Assembly: GCA_017618195.1 (NCBI GenBank)
Contig: JAFZUW010000053.1
Coordinates: 80,332-144,331, forward strand
DNA length: 64,000 nt
From: Lachnospiraceae bacterium
GTDB lineage: Bacteria; Bacillota; Clostridia; Lachnospirales; Lachnospiraceae
Reading direction: 5' to 3'
Position numbers and translations under genes: made by a program
The notes under the pieces: generated by a model
Told to the model about the DNA's origin: nothing
What the model saw: only the letters and a program-made list of their open reading frames with translations
Database searches by the model: none
Part shown: in pieces, positions 10,566 through 20,888 of the stretch
Position numbering within the stretch: position 1 is the stretch's first letter
How the letters are laid out: each line of letters opens with the position of its first letter

Positions 10566-10599
10566 AAAAAGGCTGCCGGAAACCCGGTTCCAGTCTTTT
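10566..10599 (+). terminator. Intrinsic terminator after pyrG
   Basis: AAAAGGCTG pairs with CAGTCTTTT, and an inner CCGG/CCGG pairs beyond a three-base bulge. The run of T forms the 3' arm. It separates glnN-amt-asnB-pyrG from purF onward. Confidence 0.6.
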
Positions 10600-10624
10600 C
10601 AAATCGGTCCGCACGGATTATAAT
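10596..10624 (+). promoter_or_regulatory. Possible promoter for purF-carAB-dapL
   Basis: TTTTCA (10596-10601), 17 bases and TATAAT (10619-10624) lie just after the terminator. The -10 is perfect and the -35 is weak. The -10 is flanked by the inverted pair TCCGCA/TGCGGA (10608-10613 and 10631-10636), which could be an operator or a leader hairpin. Confidence 0.4.
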
Positions 10625-10688
10625 ATGCCTTGCGGATCAATCTGTTTTCAGCCGGATACGGACTAAGCCAGAATCTGAGGTATTGAAA

Positions 10689-12101
10689 ATGAGTGATCTT
10701 CATGAAGAATGCGGTGTCTTCGGCGTATTTGCCCCTGCACCGGCCGCGGTTGCGCAGACCGCATATTACGGGCTCTATGCCCTTCAGCACCGCGGACAGG
10801 AAAGCTGCGGCATCGTCGTAAACGATGACGGCGTTTTCGTTTCCCATAAGGACGTCGGTCTTGTGAACGACGTATTCCCGAAACAGGTGCTTGCCTCCTT
10901 CCCCGACGCAACAATGGCGGTCGCCCACACGCGTTACGCGACGACGGGCGGCAACGGCCGGAACAACGTCCAGCCGATTGAGGTAAACCACCAGAAAGGG
11001 AAGATGGCGATCGCCCACAACGGAAACCTCGCGAACGCCGCCGAATTAAGAAGCGAACTCGAACTTTCGGGTGCGATCTTCCATACGTCAAGCGATACCG
11101 AGATCATCGCCTATCTTGTAACGAAGGAGCGGCTGCGCACGCCCTCGATCGAGGAAGCCGTGAGCCGTGCCGTAGAATCGTTGGAAGGCGCATTTTCCCT
11201 TATAGTAATGTCTGCGCAGAAGATGATCTGCGTACGCGATCCGCACGGGTTCCGGCCGCTCTGCTACGGGCAGACCGAGGACGGCACCTATATCATTGCT
11301 TCCGAAACATGCGCCCTGCATGCGGTCGGCGCCATGCCGATCCGGGACGTGGAGCCGGGCGAGATGCTTGTATTCAGCAAGGACGGCATCGTTTCGAGGA
11401 AGGATCACTGCGGAACCGCACCGACGAGGCATTGTATTTTCGAATATATTTATTTCGCAAGACCCGATTCGGTCATTGACGGCGTTTCCGTGCATGCGGC
11501 ACGCGTCCGTGCCGGAGAGGTGCTTGCCCAGACGCATCCGGCCGATGCCGATATCGTGATCGGCGTTCCCGACTCGGGACTGGATGCCGCGATCGGATTT
11601 GCCCGCAGCTCGGGAATCCCTTATGGGATCGGGCTGATTAAGAACAAATACATCGGCCGTACCTTTATCGCGCCGGCAGGCCGGATGGAAGCCGTCCGGA
11701 TCAAGCTGGCGGCCGTCGCGGAGACGGTAAAGGATAAGCGGATCGTTCTGATCGACGATTCGATCGTAAGAGGTACGACAAGCGCGCACATCGTAAGGAT
11801 GCTCCGCGAGGCAGGCGCCCGCGAGATCCACATGCGCGTTACCGCCCCGCCGTTTCTGCATCCGTGCTATTACGGCACCGATATCGACTCGGAGGAGCAT
11901 CTGATCGCATGCCGTCATACCGTTTCGGAGATCGCGGAGATGATCGGCGTCGATTCGCTCGGGTTCCTGCCGGTAGACGAACTGAACGTACTGGTCGGGA
12001 ACAGCAATTTCTGCAGTGCCTGCTTCAGCGGCGAATACCCTACCGCGGTACCCGTTGACACGCGCAAAGACCGCTTCGAGCAGCGGCTTTCAAAGAAGTA
12101 A
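10689..12101 (+). CDS. purF: Amidophosphoribosyltransferase, Fe-S type
   Basis: This 470-residue enzyme makes phosphoribosylamine from PRPP and glutamine, the first step of purine synthesis. From ATG 10689 a seven-residue propeptide precedes the catalytic Cys8 (EECGVFGVF). A TTG two codons earlier is a possible alternative. The PRPP loop is VLIDDSIVRGTT. Cysteines in RHCIFEY, HPCYYGT and the NFCSACFSG pair match the four 4Fe-4S ligands of the Bacillus-type enzyme, which make it oxygen-sensitive and fit an anaerobe. It is followed by carA 28 bases later. Confidence 0.96.
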   Translation: MSDLHEECGVFGVFAPAPAAVAQTAYYGLYALQHRGQESCGIVVNDDGVFVSHKDVGLVNDVFPKQVLASFPDATMAVAHTRYATTGGNGRNNVQPIEVNHQKGKMAIAHNGNLANAAELRSELELSGAIFHTSSDTEIIAYLVTKERLRTPSIEEAVSRAVESLEGAFSLIVMSAQKMICVRDPHGFRPLCYGQTEDGTYIIASETCALHAVGAMPIRDVEPGEMLVFSKDGIVSRKDHCGTAPTRHCIFEYIYFARPDSVIDGVSVHAARVRAGEVLAQTHPADADIVIGVPDSGLDAAIGFARSSGIPYGIGLIKNKYIGRTFIAPAGRMEAVRIKLAAVAETVKDKRIVLIDDSIVRGTTSAHIVRMLREAGAREIHMRVTAPPFLHPCYYGTDIDSEEHLIACRHTVSEIAEMIGVDSLGFLPVDELNVLVGNSNFCSACFSGEYPTAVPVDTRKDRFEQRLSKK

Positions 12102-12129
12102 ATCTCTTAGGGAAAGGGATGGATGGAAC

Positions 12130-13293
12130 ATGTTACACGAAACTGACAGGAAAATCATCACGGAAGACGGTGCGGAATACCTCGGCTACGGCTTCGGATC
12201 CGATAAAGACGCTGTTTTGGAGATCGTCTTTAATACGTCCATGGCCGGCTACCAGGAAATCCTCTCCGACCCGTCCTACACCGATCAGGCGGTCGTTATG
12301 ACCTACCCTCTGATCGGCAACTACGGCATGGCCCGCGACGACTATGAAACGATCACCCCGACGATCGGCGGACTGATCGTTCGGGAATATAACGACGAGC
12401 CGTCCAACTTCCGAAGCGAAGAAACGCTCGCAAGCGTCATGAAGCGGTTCGGAATTCCGGGCGTAAGCGGCGTGGACACGAGAAAGATCGGCCGCTCCAT
12501 CCGCGACCTCGGCTCACGAAAGGTGCTGATTACCCGCCCCGAAACGACACTTGAGGAAGGTCTTTCAATCATAAAGGGAACCAAACTTCCGCAGGATGCG
12601 GTTTCGCGGGTAAGCTGTAAGGAGATCACGGATCACCTTCCCGGCGAAGTAACCGGGACGAGCGCCGCATTTCCCGCAGGAGCCTTTACGGAATGTAAGG
12701 ACGCTTCGGACGGCAAATACCACGTCGTTCTGATCGACTGCGGCATGAAGCGGAACATCCTCCGCTCCCTTCTTTCCCACGGATGCACAGTAACGGTTGT
12801 TCCCTGGAACACCGATGCGGATACGATCTTAAAGCTCAATCCCGACGGCATCATGCTTTCAAACGGCCCCGGCGACCCGACCGACGTTCCCGAAACGATC
12901 GAAACGGTGCGCGCCCTGATCGGAAAGCTTCCGGTATTCGGAATCTGCCTCGGACACCAGATCCTCTCGCTCGCTTACGGCGCGAAGACGTACAAGCTGC
13001 TCTTCGGACACCGCGGCGGCAACCATCCGGTAAAGGATCTGACGACCGGCCGGATCGAGATCACGTCCCAAAATCATTCGTACGCCGTGGATACGGACAG
13101 CCTTTCGGGCACTCCGCTCACGGTTACGCACCGCAACCTCCTCGACAACACCGTGGAAGGCGTTGCCTGCGAGAAAGACCGGGCGTTCAGCGTCCAGTAT
13201 CATCCGGAAAGTTCTCCGGGTCCGCAGGACAGTATGTATTTATTTGACCGGTTTATCCGTCTGATGGAGGAATATCATGCCGAAAAGAACTGA
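12130..13293 (+). CDS. carA: Carbamoyl-phosphate synthase small (glutaminase) subunit
   Basis: This 387-residue subunit hydrolyses glutamine and channels ammonia to CarB. The N-terminal CPSase small-chain domain has [17 protein letters not shown]. The class I glutaminase has Cys in FGICLGHQI and the HPE of [16 protein letters not shown] 12130 has AAAGGGATGGATGG upstream; the longer frame into purF is not used. It overlaps carB by 17 bases, indicating coupled translation. Confidence 0.96.
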   Translation: MLHETDRKIITEDGAEYLGYGFGSDKDAVLEIVFNTSMAGYQEILSDPSYTDQAVVMTYPLIGNYGMARDDYETITPTIGGLIVREYNDEPSNFRSEETLASVMKRFGIPGVSGVDTRKIGRSIRDLGSRKVLITRPETTLEEGLSIIKGTKLPQDAVSRVSCKEITDHLPGEVTGTSAAFPAGAFTECKDASDGKYHVVLIDCGMKRNILRSLLSHGCTVTVVPWNTDADTILKLNPDGIMLSNGPGDPTDVPETIETVRALIGKLPVFGICLGHQILSLAYGAKTYKLLFGHRGGNHPVKDLTTGRIEITSQNHSYAVDTDSLSGTPLTVTHRNLLDNTVEGVACEKDRAFSVQYHPESSPGPQDSMYLFDRFIRLMEEYHAEKN

Positions 13294-16200
13294 TATCAAG
13301 AAAGTACTGATTATCGGCTCCGGTCCGATCGTCATCGGTCAGGCTGCGGAGTTCGATTACGCGGGGACGCAGGCGTGCCTCGCTTTGAAGGAAGAAGGCT
13401 ACGAGGTTATTCTCTGTAACTCAAACCCCGCGACCATCATGACCGACACCGCGATTGCGGATAAGGTTTACATGGAGCCGTTAACGCTCGAATTTGTCGC
13501 CAAGATCATCCGTTACGAGCGTCCGGACGCGCTGCTACCGGGCATCGGCGGACAGACCGGACTGAACCTTGCGATGCAGTTGAAGAAGAAAGGCGTACTT
13601 GACGAGTGCCGCGTGGAGCTGCTCGGCACGGACGGTCATTCGATCGAACGCGCGGAGGACCGCGAACTGTTCAAAGAGCTCTGCGAAGAGCTCGGTGAGC
13701 CCGTCCTTCCCTCCGACATCGCGACCAACGAGGAAGACGGCCTCCGGATCGCCTATGAGATCGGCTTCCCGGTCGTACTCCGTCCCGCATTTACCCTCGG
13801 CGGCACGGGCGGCGGATTTGCCGACAATGAAGAAGAATTTGTTCCGCTTCTGAAAAACGCCCTCTCGCTTTCCCCGGTTCATCAGGTTCTGATCGAGAAA
13901 AGCATCAAGGGCTTCAAGGAAATCGAATACGAAGTAATCCGTGACCGCAACGATACCGCGATCACCGTCTGCAACATGGAAAACCTCGACCCCGTCGGCA
14001 TCCATACCGGCGACTCGATCGTCGTATGTCCTTCGCAGACGCTTACCAACCGCGAATACCACATGCTCCGCGACAGCGCGCTGAAGATTATCCGCGCTTT
14101 GAAGATCGAGGGCGGCTGCAACGTGCAGTTCGCGCTTGATCCCAACTCATTCCAATATTATCTGATCGAGGTTAACCCGCGAGTTTCGCGTTCCTCGGCG
14201 CTTGCCTCGAAGGCAAGCGGCTTCCCGATCGCGCGCGTTTCCGCAAAGATCGGTATCGGCATGACGCTTGACGAGATCCGGATTGCCAACACGCCGGCTT
14301 CGTTCGAACCGACGCTTGACTATGTCGTTACGAAAATGCCGCGCTTCCCGTTCGACAAATTCGCCGACGCCGACAATTCCCTCTCGACACAGATGAAGGC
14401 GACCGGCGAGGCGATGAGCATCGGCCGCACCTTTGAGGAAAGCCTTCTGAAGGGCATCCGCTCTCTTGAGAACGGTGCGCGCCATCTGTATATGGCCAAA
14501 TTCGACGACATGAGCGAAGCGGACCTGCTTTCGTACATCGCGATCGGAACCGACGACCGGATCTTCGCAATCGCACAGCTTTTGAGACTTAACTGCGATA
14601 TCGACAAGATTTTCGAGGCTACCAAGATCGACCGCTTCTTCCTGCGAAAGCTTCGGAACATCATCGAGACGGAGCGCATTCTTGCCGCCGGTCCGAAGGA
14701 CGTCCGCATCTTAAAAGAAGCGAAACGCATGGGATTTTCCGACCGCACGATCGCAGGCTTTTGGAATATGACCGAACTCGACGTCTGCAATCTCCGGAAA
14801 GAATCGGGAATCCTGCCCGTTTATAAGATGATCGATACGTGCGCATCCGAGTTTGACAGCTACATCCCGTATTTCTATTCGACTTACGAGGAGGAGAACG
14901 AGTCCGTCATCTCCGACCGCCGCAAAATTGTCGTGCTCGGCTCGGGTCCGATCCGTATCGGCCAGGGCGTTGAGTTCGACTACTCGACCGTACACGCGGT
15001 TAAGACGATCCGCGCGGCCGGTTACGAGGCGATCATCATCAACAATAACCCCGAGACCGTTTCCACCGACTATACCTGCTCCGACAAGCTCTATTTCGAG
15101 CCTCTCTGCACCGAAGACGTCATGAACATCATTGAGATGGAGCAGCCCGAAGGCGTAATTGCAACGCTCGGCGGACAGACCGCCATCAACCTTGCGGATT
15201 CGCTTGCGCAGCGCGGCGTTAAGATCATCGGTACCGATTGTGCCGCGATCGACCGTGCGGAAGACCGCGACCAGTTTGAGCACCTGCTTCTTACGCTCGG
15301 CATCCCGCAGCCGAAGGGCCGCGCCGTTACGAGCATCGAAGAAGGCGTTGAAGCGGCAGCCGAGATCGGATATCCCGTTCTCGTGCGTCCGAGCTTCGTA
15401 CTCGGCGGACGCGCCATGCAGATCGTTTCGAACGAGAAATCGCTCCGCGAGTACCTGCGGACCGCCGTTGAGATCGACCGCGACAAGCCTGTTCTCGTTG
15501 ACCGCTACATCCGCGGCAAGGAAGTCGAAGTGGACGCCGTCTGCGACGGAAAGAAAGTCTTCGTACCGGGCATTATGGAGCTTGTGGAACGGACCGGCGT
15601 ACATTCCGGCGACTCCGTGAGCGTCTACCCGCCTTACAGTCTTTCGGAAAATGTCAAAAAGACCATTCTGCGTTACGCGGAAATGCTGGGCCTGGGCATC
15701 GGCATTGTCGGACTGTTCAACATCCAGTTCATCGTGGACCAGAATGAGAAAGTATATATCATCGAGGTTAACCCGCGTTCTTCGAGAACCGTTCCGTTCC
15801 TTTCGAAGGCAACCGGCTACAGCCTCGCGGACATCGGCACGCGCGCCATCCTCGGCCACTCGCTCGAGGAACAGGGCATCAACTGCCTGTATCCGCCGGA
15901 GAAGAAGCGCTATTATGTAAAGGTTCCTTCATTTTCCTTCTCCAAGCTCCGCGGCATGGACGCTTACCTCTCACCCGAGATGAAGTCCACCGGCGAAGCA
16001 ATCGGCTACGATGACAAGCTTCACCGCGCCGCTTACAAGGCGATGATTGCTTCCGGCTTGACGCTTCGTAACTACGGAACCGTTCTGGTCAGCGTTGCCG
16101 ACGAGGATAAGGACGAAGTCGTTCCGCTGATCCGCCGCTTCTACGAGATGGGCTTTAACATCGAGGCTACGACGCTTACCGGCGAAGTGCTCCGCCAGAA

Positions 16201-16450
16201 CGGCATCCGCACGAGAATCCGCCGCAAGCCGAGCGAGCACAGCGACGAAGTACTGCAGTCCATCCGTGCCGGCTATGTCAGCTACATCATCAATACACGT
16301 GCCATTCTTTCGGGCATCCATTACGGCGACGGCGTTGCGATCCGGCGCTGTGCGGCGCAGCAGGGCATTGCGATGCTGACGTCTCTCGATACCGTGCGAA
16401 TGCTTCTCGACGTTCTCGAAGAAGTAACGCTCGGCATTTCGACGATTTAA
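13277..16450 (+). CDS. carB: Carbamoyl-phosphate synthase large subunit
   Basis: This 1057-residue subunit makes carbamoyl phosphate from bicarbonate, ammonia and two ATP, feeding pyrimidine and arginine synthesis. It has the expected internal duplication: [19 protein letters not shown] near the N-terminus and [18 protein letters not shown] near residue 550 each start an ATP-grasp half. The MGS-type allosteric domain follows from about residue 930. The start lies inside the end of carA with GGAGG before it. Length is normal for the family. Confidence 0.97.
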   Translation: MPKRTDIKKVLIIGSGPIVIGQAAEFDYAGTQACLALKEEGYEVILCNSNPATIMTDTAIADKVYMEPLTLEFVAKIIRYERPDALLPGIGGQTGLNLAMQLKKKGVLDECRVELLGTDGHSIERAEDRELFKELCEELGEPVLPSDIATNEEDGLRIAYEIGFPVVLRPAFTLGGTGGGFADNEEEFVPLLKNALSLSPVHQVLIEKSIKGFKEIEYEVIRDRNDTAITVCNMENLDPVGIHTGDSIVVCPSQTLTNREYHMLRDSALKIIRALKIEGGCNVQFALDPNSFQYYLIEVNPRVSRSSALASKASGFPIARVSAKIGIGMTLDEIRIANTPASFEPTLDYVVTKMPRFPFDKFADADNSLSTQMKATGEAMSIGRTFEESLLKGIRSLENGARHLYMAKFDDMSEADLLSYIAIGTDDRIFAIAQLLRLNCDIDKIFEATKIDRFFLRKLRNIIETERILAAGPKDVRILKEAKRMGFSDRTIAGFWNMTELDVCNLRKESGILPVYKMIDTCASEFDSYIPYFYSTYEEENESVISDRRKIVVLGSGPIRIGQGVEFDYSTVHAVKTIRAAGYEAIIINNNPETVSTDYTCSDKLYFEPLCTEDVMNIIEMEQPEGVIATLGGQTAINLADSLAQRGVKIIGTDCAAIDRAEDRDQFEHLLLTLGIPQPKGRAVTSIEEGVEAAAEIGYPVLVRPSFVLGGRAMQIVSNEKSLREYLRTAVEIDRDKPVLVDRYIRGKEVEVDAVCDGKKVFVPGIMELVERTGVHSGDSVSVYPPYSLSENVKKTILRYAEMLGLGIGIVGLFNIQFIVDQNEKVYIIEVNPRSSRTVPFLSKATGYSLADIGTRAILGHSLEEQGINCLYPPEKKRYYVKVPSFSFSKLRGMDAYLSPEMKSTGEAIGYDDKLHRAAYKAMIASGLTLRNYGTVLVSVADEDKDEVVPLIRRFYEMGFNIEATTLTGEVLRQNGIRTRIRRKPSEHSDEVLQSIRAGYVSYIINTRAILSGIHYGDGVAIRRCAAQQGIAMLTSLDTVRMLLDVLEEVTLGISTI

Positions 16451-16462
16451 TTATGATAATAC

Positions 16463-16495
16463 GGGCCGTCCCCGGGATTCCGACAGAGGCGGCCC
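16463..16495 (+). other. Hairpin between carB and dapL
   Basis: GGGCCG (16463-16468) pairs with CGGCCC (16490-16495). There is no T-run, so dapL may still be read from the car operon. Confidence 0.35.
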
Positions 16496-16525
16496 ATAAG
16501 AACTATACTCCGGGAGGAAAATACC

Positions 16526-17716
16526 ATGATTTTACCGAATATGAACTATACCAACCTGAAGGACTCCTATTTGTTCTTCCGAATCGCGCAGAAAGTGAAG
16601 GCATATCAGGAGCAGCATCCCGGAGTCCATCTCTACCGCATGGGAATCGGCGACGTTTCGCTTCCTTTGTGCGACGCCGTGATCAAAGCGCTTCATGAGG
16701 CGGTTGACGACCAGTCGGACGCAGCCCGCTTCCACGGCTACATGCCCGAATGCGGCGCACCCTCCCTCCGCGAGACGATTGCCGCTTATTATCAGGGCAG
16801 AGGCGTAAACGTAACCAGCGAAGAAGTATTCGTTTCGAGCGGCGCAAGCGATGAGCTCGGCGACATCCTCGACCTGTTCGACCGGAGCGGAAGCTCTCTC
16901 GTAATCGAGCCCGCTTACCCCGCATATGTGGACGCCAACGTTATGGCCGGCCGGAAAATCATACACCTTGCCTCCGGCAGGGAGAACGGCTTCCTTCCCG
17001 AGCCCGACGATGCTTCCGTAGCGGATCTTCTTTATATCTGTTCTCCGAACAACCCTACCGGCGCCGTTTTCGATCGTGAAAAGCTGCAGCGCTGGGTGGA
17101 TTTTGCGAACCGCCACGGCTCCATCATCCTGTTTGACGCGGCATACGAGGCATTTATCTCCGATCCCGCTCTTCCGAGAAGCATTTTTGAGATTCCGGGC
17201 GCCAAGACGTGCGCAATCGAAATCTGCTCGCTTTCGAAGACCGCCGGCTTTACCGGAACCCGTCTCGGCTACACGGTTATCCCGCGCGATCTGAAGCGGA
17301 ACGGCGTGAGTCTCAACGACATGTGGGTGCGCAACCGTACGACCAAGACGAACGGCGTTTCCTACATCATTCAGAAGGGCGCAGCCGCCGTATTTACCGC
17401 CGAAGGCCAGAAGCAGATTCATGACAACCTGAACATTTACAAAAAGAATGCCGCCGTCCTGATGGAAGCGCTCGATCGCGTTAACATCTGGTACTGCGGC
17501 GGTAAGAATTCTCCGTATATCTGGATGCGCTGCCCCGAAGGAACGGACAGCTGGAGCTTCTTTGACCGTCTTCTCAACGAGATTCAGGTCATCGGAACGC
17601 CCGGTGAAGGCTTCGGCGCCTGCGGCGAAGGCTATTTCCGCTTCTCCACGTTCGGAAACCCCGAAGATACAAAGGAAGCCGCAAGACGGCTTGAAAAACT
17701 GCTTCGCGGCGAGTGA
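16526..17716 (+). CDS. dapL: LL-diaminopimelate aminotransferase (DapL type)
   Basis: This 396-residue PLP enzyme converts tetrahydrodipicolinate to LL-diaminopimelate with glutamate as amino donor, a one-step shortcut in lysine and peptidoglycan synthesis. The N-terminus NMNYTNLKDSYLFFRIA and GIGDVSLPL are typical of DapL. The PLP lysine lies in SLSKTAGFTGTRLGY and the Asn-Pro motif in SPNNPTG. ATG 16526 has GGGAGG 7 bases upstream. It closes the nitrogen block at a strong terminator. Other class I aminotransferases are similar, but length and N-terminus favour DapL. Confidence 0.9.
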   Translation: MILPNMNYTNLKDSYLFFRIAQKVKAYQEQHPGVHLYRMGIGDVSLPLCDAVIKALHEAVDDQSDAARFHGYMPECGAPSLRETIAAYYQGRGVNVTSEEVFVSSGASDELGDILDLFDRSGSSLVIEPAYPAYVDANVMAGRKIIHLASGRENGFLPEPDDASVADLLYICSPNNPTGAVFDREKLQRWVDFANRHGSIILFDAAYEAFISDPALPRSIFEIPGAKTCAIEICSLSKTAGFTGTRLGYTVIPRDLKRNGVSLNDMWVRNRTTKTNGVSYIIQKGAAAVFTAEGQKQIHDNLNIYKKNAAVLMEALDRVNIWYCGGKNSPYIWMRCPEGTDSWSFFDRLLNEIQVIGTPGEGFGACGEGYFRFSTFGNPEDTKEAARRLEKLLRGE

Positions 17717-17780
17717 TCCGGGACAGAACTTCGTCCCAAATCGCTGTTGAAAAGCGATTCCGAAAAACCGAAGACATAAC

Positions 17781-17818
17781 AAAACGGGTGGCCGATGACC
17801 ACCCGTTTCTTTTTCTTA
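17781..17818 (+). terminator. Bidirectional terminator between dapL and the radical SAM gene
   Basis: AAACGGGTGG (17782-17791) and CCACCCGTTT (17799-17808) form a perfect 10-bp stem, followed by CTTTTTCTT on the plus strand. The A-run on the left arm lets it also serve the convergent gene. Confidence 0.9.
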
Positions 17819-17827
17819 TTCCGTTTC

Positions 17828-18694
17828 TCAGCCGATTTCCTTTTTGATCCGGTTTAGCACCCGTTTCTTATCGGCACTCCACATCGGCGCAACAAGCAGT
17901 TTCTTGTCGCCGTCCCCGGTCAGCCGGTGAATGACAACGTGTTCCGGAATCACGGCGAGGCACGCCTTCAATACTTCGATATATTCCGGCAGTTCCATTA
18001 CCGGAACCCGTCCCGCAAGATATTCCTGATAAAGATCGGTTCCGCGAAGCACATGCAGAAGCTGTAATTTGATGCCGTCCGTTCCCGTAAGACAGGCGTG
18101 TCGGACGGTTTCTGCCATATCAACTTCAGTCTCCCCGGGAAGTCCTAAGATCACATGCGTGATCACCTCGATCCCGCGACTCTTAAGCTCCCGTACCGCG
18201 TCGTCATACACGGAAAGCGGATATCCGCGGCGTATATAACGCGCCGTTTCCTCCTTGCTCGTCTGAAGTCCGAGTTCCACCGATACCGGTTTTATGCGAT
18301 TTAGTTCGCTAAGCAGCGTAAGTACCGGTCCCGGCAGGCAGTCCGGCCTTGTAGCAACGGAAAGCCCGACGATATCCGGATGACAGATCGCTTCCGTGAA
18401 CAACTCCCGTAGCCGGTCCGTCGAAGCGTAGGTATTCGTATATGCCTGAAAGTATGCGATGTATGCTCCGGAACGGATCTTCGAAGAAACCCTCTTCTTT
18501 CCTTCCTCGATCTGTTCGGTAACGCTCCTCTTCGGATCCCCGGCAAATTCCCCGCTTCCGCCCGCAGAACAGAAGATGCATCCCCGGGTTCCGAGCGTTC
18601 CGTCCCGATTCGGGCAGGTAAAACCTCCGTTGATCGCAATCCGGTAGACTTTACAGCCGAACTTCTCTTTCCAATAATCCGAAGCATGCCGCAT
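17828..18694 (-). CDS. Radical SAM protein of the YhcC/TIGR01212 family
   Basis: This 288-residue protein has three cysteines (Cys27, 39 and 42 in FTCPNRDGTLGTRGCIFC) with the wide spacing typical of YhcC and Elp3-like radical SAM enzymes, which bind a 4Fe-4S cluster and S-adenosylmethionine. Later motifs include VELGLQTS and THVILGLPGETE. The precise reaction is not known to me. It starts 5 bases after the histidine kinase stop, so it is the last gene of the two-component operon. That proximity may be only transcriptional. Confidence 0.88.
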   Translation of the reverse strand: MRHASDYWKEKFGCKVYRIAINGGFTCPNRDGTLGTRGCIFCSAGGSGEFAGDPKRSVTEQIEEGKKRVSSKIRSGAYIAYFQAYTNTYASTDRLRELFTEAICHPDIVGLSVATRPDCLPGPVLTLLSELNRIKPVSVELGLQTSKEETARYIRRGYPLSVYDDAVRELKSRGIEVITHVILGLPGETEVDMAETVRHACLTGTDGIKLQLLHVLRGTDLYQEYLAGRVPVMELPEYIEVLKACLAVIPEHVVIHRLTGDGDKKLLVAPMWSADKKRVLNRIKKEIG

Positions 18695-18699
18695 TGTTT

Positions 18700-20025
18700 T
18701 TACACCTTTCTCAGGTACAGGTTTACCGTAAATCCGTTCTCATTATAAACTTCCGCGCCTCCGCCCTGCTTTTCCATATAGGAACGCACAAGGTAAAGCC
18801 CGAGTCCGAACCCGGCCTTCTCCTTTGCGGCACTTCCGCGGTAATATTTCTGCATCAGCATCGGAAGCTCTTCCTCCGGCGCGCCCGGCCCGTCATCATG
18901 GATACGGATCCGGACAAATACGGCGTCTGTTGAGTCCGCTGCCTTCATCGTTACTTCCTCAAACCGGACATGGATGTCGGTTCCGGCGTATTTGTGCGAG
19001 TTCCCGACCACGTTGTCTATGACCTGCTCCATACGAAGCCGGTCCATGTAAACAAGGCAATGCGGGATCGGATTTTCCAGTAAAATGTTTCCGTAGTTTT
19101 TCAGATTGCGGAAATATTCTTCGATCACCGTCGAGCTCTCCTCAACCGGGTTCACTTCGATGCGGTCTAGTTCCTCAAGCGTCGTCTGGAATACGTTGTC
19201 CATCAGCTGCTTAATCGTATCGGTTTTGTGCGAGATGGTCTGTGCCTTCTCAAGCACGTCCTTTGCATCGGCGATTGCCTCTTCCCTGTCCGCCGTTCCT
19301 TCCGCTCCCGGCTCAAGCTGCACGAGACGTCTCTGTTGGCGCAGTTCGAGCACTTCGCAGGTCGCCCGGATTGTTGCAACAGGAGTTTTTATGTCATGAG
19401 CAAGCTCCGCAACGAGCTCCTTCTTCGCCTTTTCCGCTTCCGTCTCCCGTTCCCTGGACGCCCGCAGTTCCTCGCGCATAAGGTCAAAGCCTTCCACCAG
19501 GTTCCCGAACGGGTTATGCTTGCGAATCGGCAGAGGAACGTCAAGATTGCCTTTCGCAATCTCGCCGGCAAGGTTCTTCATCTCCCGCGTAGGCTTCAGA
19601 AGATACCAGTCCAATAGTCCGACGAAGACGAGTCCGAGGACAAATACGACGCTCCAGAACACGAGCATCGTCCGTCGGTTTCGCCTAAGCGACGCTTCAA
19701 AGCCCCCGCTTACATCGTGCCAGATGACTTTTCCGATCACTTCGCCATCCGGCGCGAAATCCATTACCAAGGCATAATCCGCATATCCCCGAACGATCTC
19801 CGCTTCCGATTCGTTCGAGAAAACGATCTTGCAGTCATGCACCGCCTCGATTTCCTCCGTTCCTTTTCCGGAAAGGTATTCCGCCGCGATACGGTGGATC
19901 TCGTCGTTATAAGCCACCATATCCCGAGACTTCATCGTCCGCTGCTTCGTCGCCTGCAGCATGCAAAACAGCGCGGCAAGCATGATCAGGACATATGCGA
20001 TCACAATTCGGTTCCGATACTTCAT
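18700..20025 (-). CDS. Sensor histidine kinase with HAMP domain
   Basis: This 441-residue membrane kinase has two predicted membrane segments (about residues 7-25 and 140-162) flanking an extracytoplasmic sensor of about 110 residues, then HAMP. The phosphoacceptor is in ELAHDIKTPVATI. ATP-binding boxes follow: DNVVGNSHKYAG (N), HDDGPGAPEEE (G1) and GFGLGLYLVRSYM (G2). It overlaps the response regulator by 4 bases. The signal is unknown. The nearby FtsX-type ABC exporter suggests envelope stress or peptide sensing (inference). It is not the BceS type, which lacks a large outside loop. Confidence 0.92.
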   Translation of the reverse strand: MKYRNRIVIAYVLIMLAALFCMLQATKQRTMKSRDMVAYNDEIHRIAAEYLSGKGTEEIEAVHDCKIVFSNESEAEIVRGYADYALVMDFAPDGEVIGKVIWHDVSGGFEASLRRNRRTMLVFWSVVFVLGLVFVGLLDWYLLKPTREMKNLAGEIAKGNLDVPLPIRKHNPFGNLVEGFDLMREELRASRERETEAEKAKKELVAELAHDIKTPVATIRATCEVLELRQQRRLVQLEPGAEGTADREEAIADAKDVLEKAQTISHKTDTIKQLMDNVFQTTLEELDRIEVNPVEESSTVIEEYFRNLKNYGNILLENPIPHCLVYMDRLRMEQVIDNVVGNSHKYAGTDIHVRFEEVTMKAADSTDAVFVRIRIHDDGPGAPEEELPMLMQKYYRGSAAKEKAGFGLGLYLVRSYMEKQGGGAEVYNENGFTVNLYLRKV

Positions 20026-20711
20026 TCCTCAGTCTCCAAAATATATCCCGTGCCCCAGACCGTCTTAATAAGCGCCGGCGCATTCGGGTCGTCTTCCAGT
20101 TTCTCACGGAGCTTGCGGATATGCACGTTCAGCGTTCCGTCGCTGTAAAACGTATCGCCCCATACCTCGTTGAAAAGTACTTCCTTCGTCACGATCGTGT
20201 TACGATGTTCATAGAGACTCTTAAGCAGGGCAAATTCCTTCGCCTTTAACGGAATCCGCTCCCCGTTCCGGACGGCCGACATCGTTGCGGCATCTAAAGC
20301 AAATGCAACAGCCGTTCCTGTCCCCACGGCCTGCGACTCCCGTAACCGGCCGATTCGTTTCAGATTCACCTTAACTTTTGCAAGAAGCACCGAAAGGCTG
20401 TACGGTTTTTTGATGTAATCGTCCCCGCCGATGCTGAGCGCCGCCAATACGTCGTCATCACTTTGGCGGGCACTGATAAAGAGAATCGGCAGATCATACT
20501 CTTCCCTCAGCTTTTTACAAACCGAAAAGCCCGAACCGTCACCGAGATTAATGTCAAGAAGAATCAGTTCCGCCGTATTTTCCGAAAAAAACGCATAGCA
20601 GTCCGCCGCGCTGTATACGCTCGCCGCCGTCACGTCGAACATCGTGAGATATTCCGCTGTCATCTTTGCAAGCTCAATTTCATCATCAACAATCAAAACC
20701 TGGTAATGCAT
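20022..20711 (-). CDS. OmpR-family response regulator
   Basis: This 229-residue regulator has a receiver domain (acidic pocket VDDE, phosphoacceptor in LILLDINLGDGSG, Lys in DYIKKPYS) and a winged-helix DNA-binding domain ending in LRSR-like RKLREKLEDDPNAPALIKTV. ATG 20711 has GGAGGGAACC before it; the longer frame to 20792 enters the upstream terminator. It is translated together with the kinase. A plausible target is the pair of direct repeats at 24225-24243 before the ABC exporter. Confidence 0.93.
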   Translation of the reverse strand: MHYQVLIVDDEIELAKMTAEYLTMFDVTAASVYSAADCYAFFSENTAELILLDINLGDGSGFSVCKKLREEYDLPILFISARQSDDDVLAALSIGGDDYIKKPYSLSVLLAKVKVNLKRIGRLRESQAVGTGTAVAFALDAATMSAVRNGERIPLKAKEFALLKSLYEHRNTIVTKEVLFNEVWGDTFYSDGTLNVHIRKLREKLEDDPNAPALIKTVWGTGYILETEE

Positions 20712-20765
20712 GGTTCCCTCCGATTTCCATGTATCTTCCGCCGGATCTGTTCCGCTGTTAAGAAC

Positions 20766-20771
20766 AGTATA
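20766..20771 (-). promoter_or_regulatory. Possible -10 element of the two-component operon
   Basis: TATACT on the minus strand, about 55 bases before the response regulator start, is the best -10 candidate. The T-rich stretch upstream offers no clear -35, so assignment is weak. Confidence 0.3.
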
Positions 20772-20790
20772 GCACGCCGGAAAGAAAAGC

Positions 20791-20838
20791 AAAAGCCCGA
20801 AACGGCGCGGAAACGCGTTCCGCCCCGCCGGGGCTTTG
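20791..20838 (-). terminator. Second terminator-like hairpin downstream of the ABC permease
   Basis: AAAGCCC and CGGCGCGGAA on the left pair with TTCCGCCCCGCCG and GGGCTTT on the right. On the minus strand the stem is followed by TTTTGCTTTTC. It lies directly after another terminator and insulates the two-component genes from the ABC operon. Confidence 0.55.
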
Positions 20839-20844
20839 CAGCCG

Positions 20845-20881
20845 AAAACGGGAAGTCCCGAAAAAGGGGACTCCCCGCATT
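20845..20881 (-). terminator. Intrinsic terminator of the ABC exporter operon
   Basis: On the minus strand CGGGGAGTCCC (20877-20867) pairs with GGGACTTCCCG (20859-20849) with one G-U pair and is followed by TTTT. It lies 10 bases after the permease stop. Confidence 0.8.
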
Positions 20882-20888
20882 TTTATTC

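Noticed and set aside
12016-12129. Extended N-terminus for CarA inside purF
   Set aside because: The extra residues do not resemble CarA and a good ribosome site precedes ATG 12130.
14711-15859. Long open frame antisense to carB
   Set aside because: It lies wholly within carB with no ribosome site and no recognisable domain.
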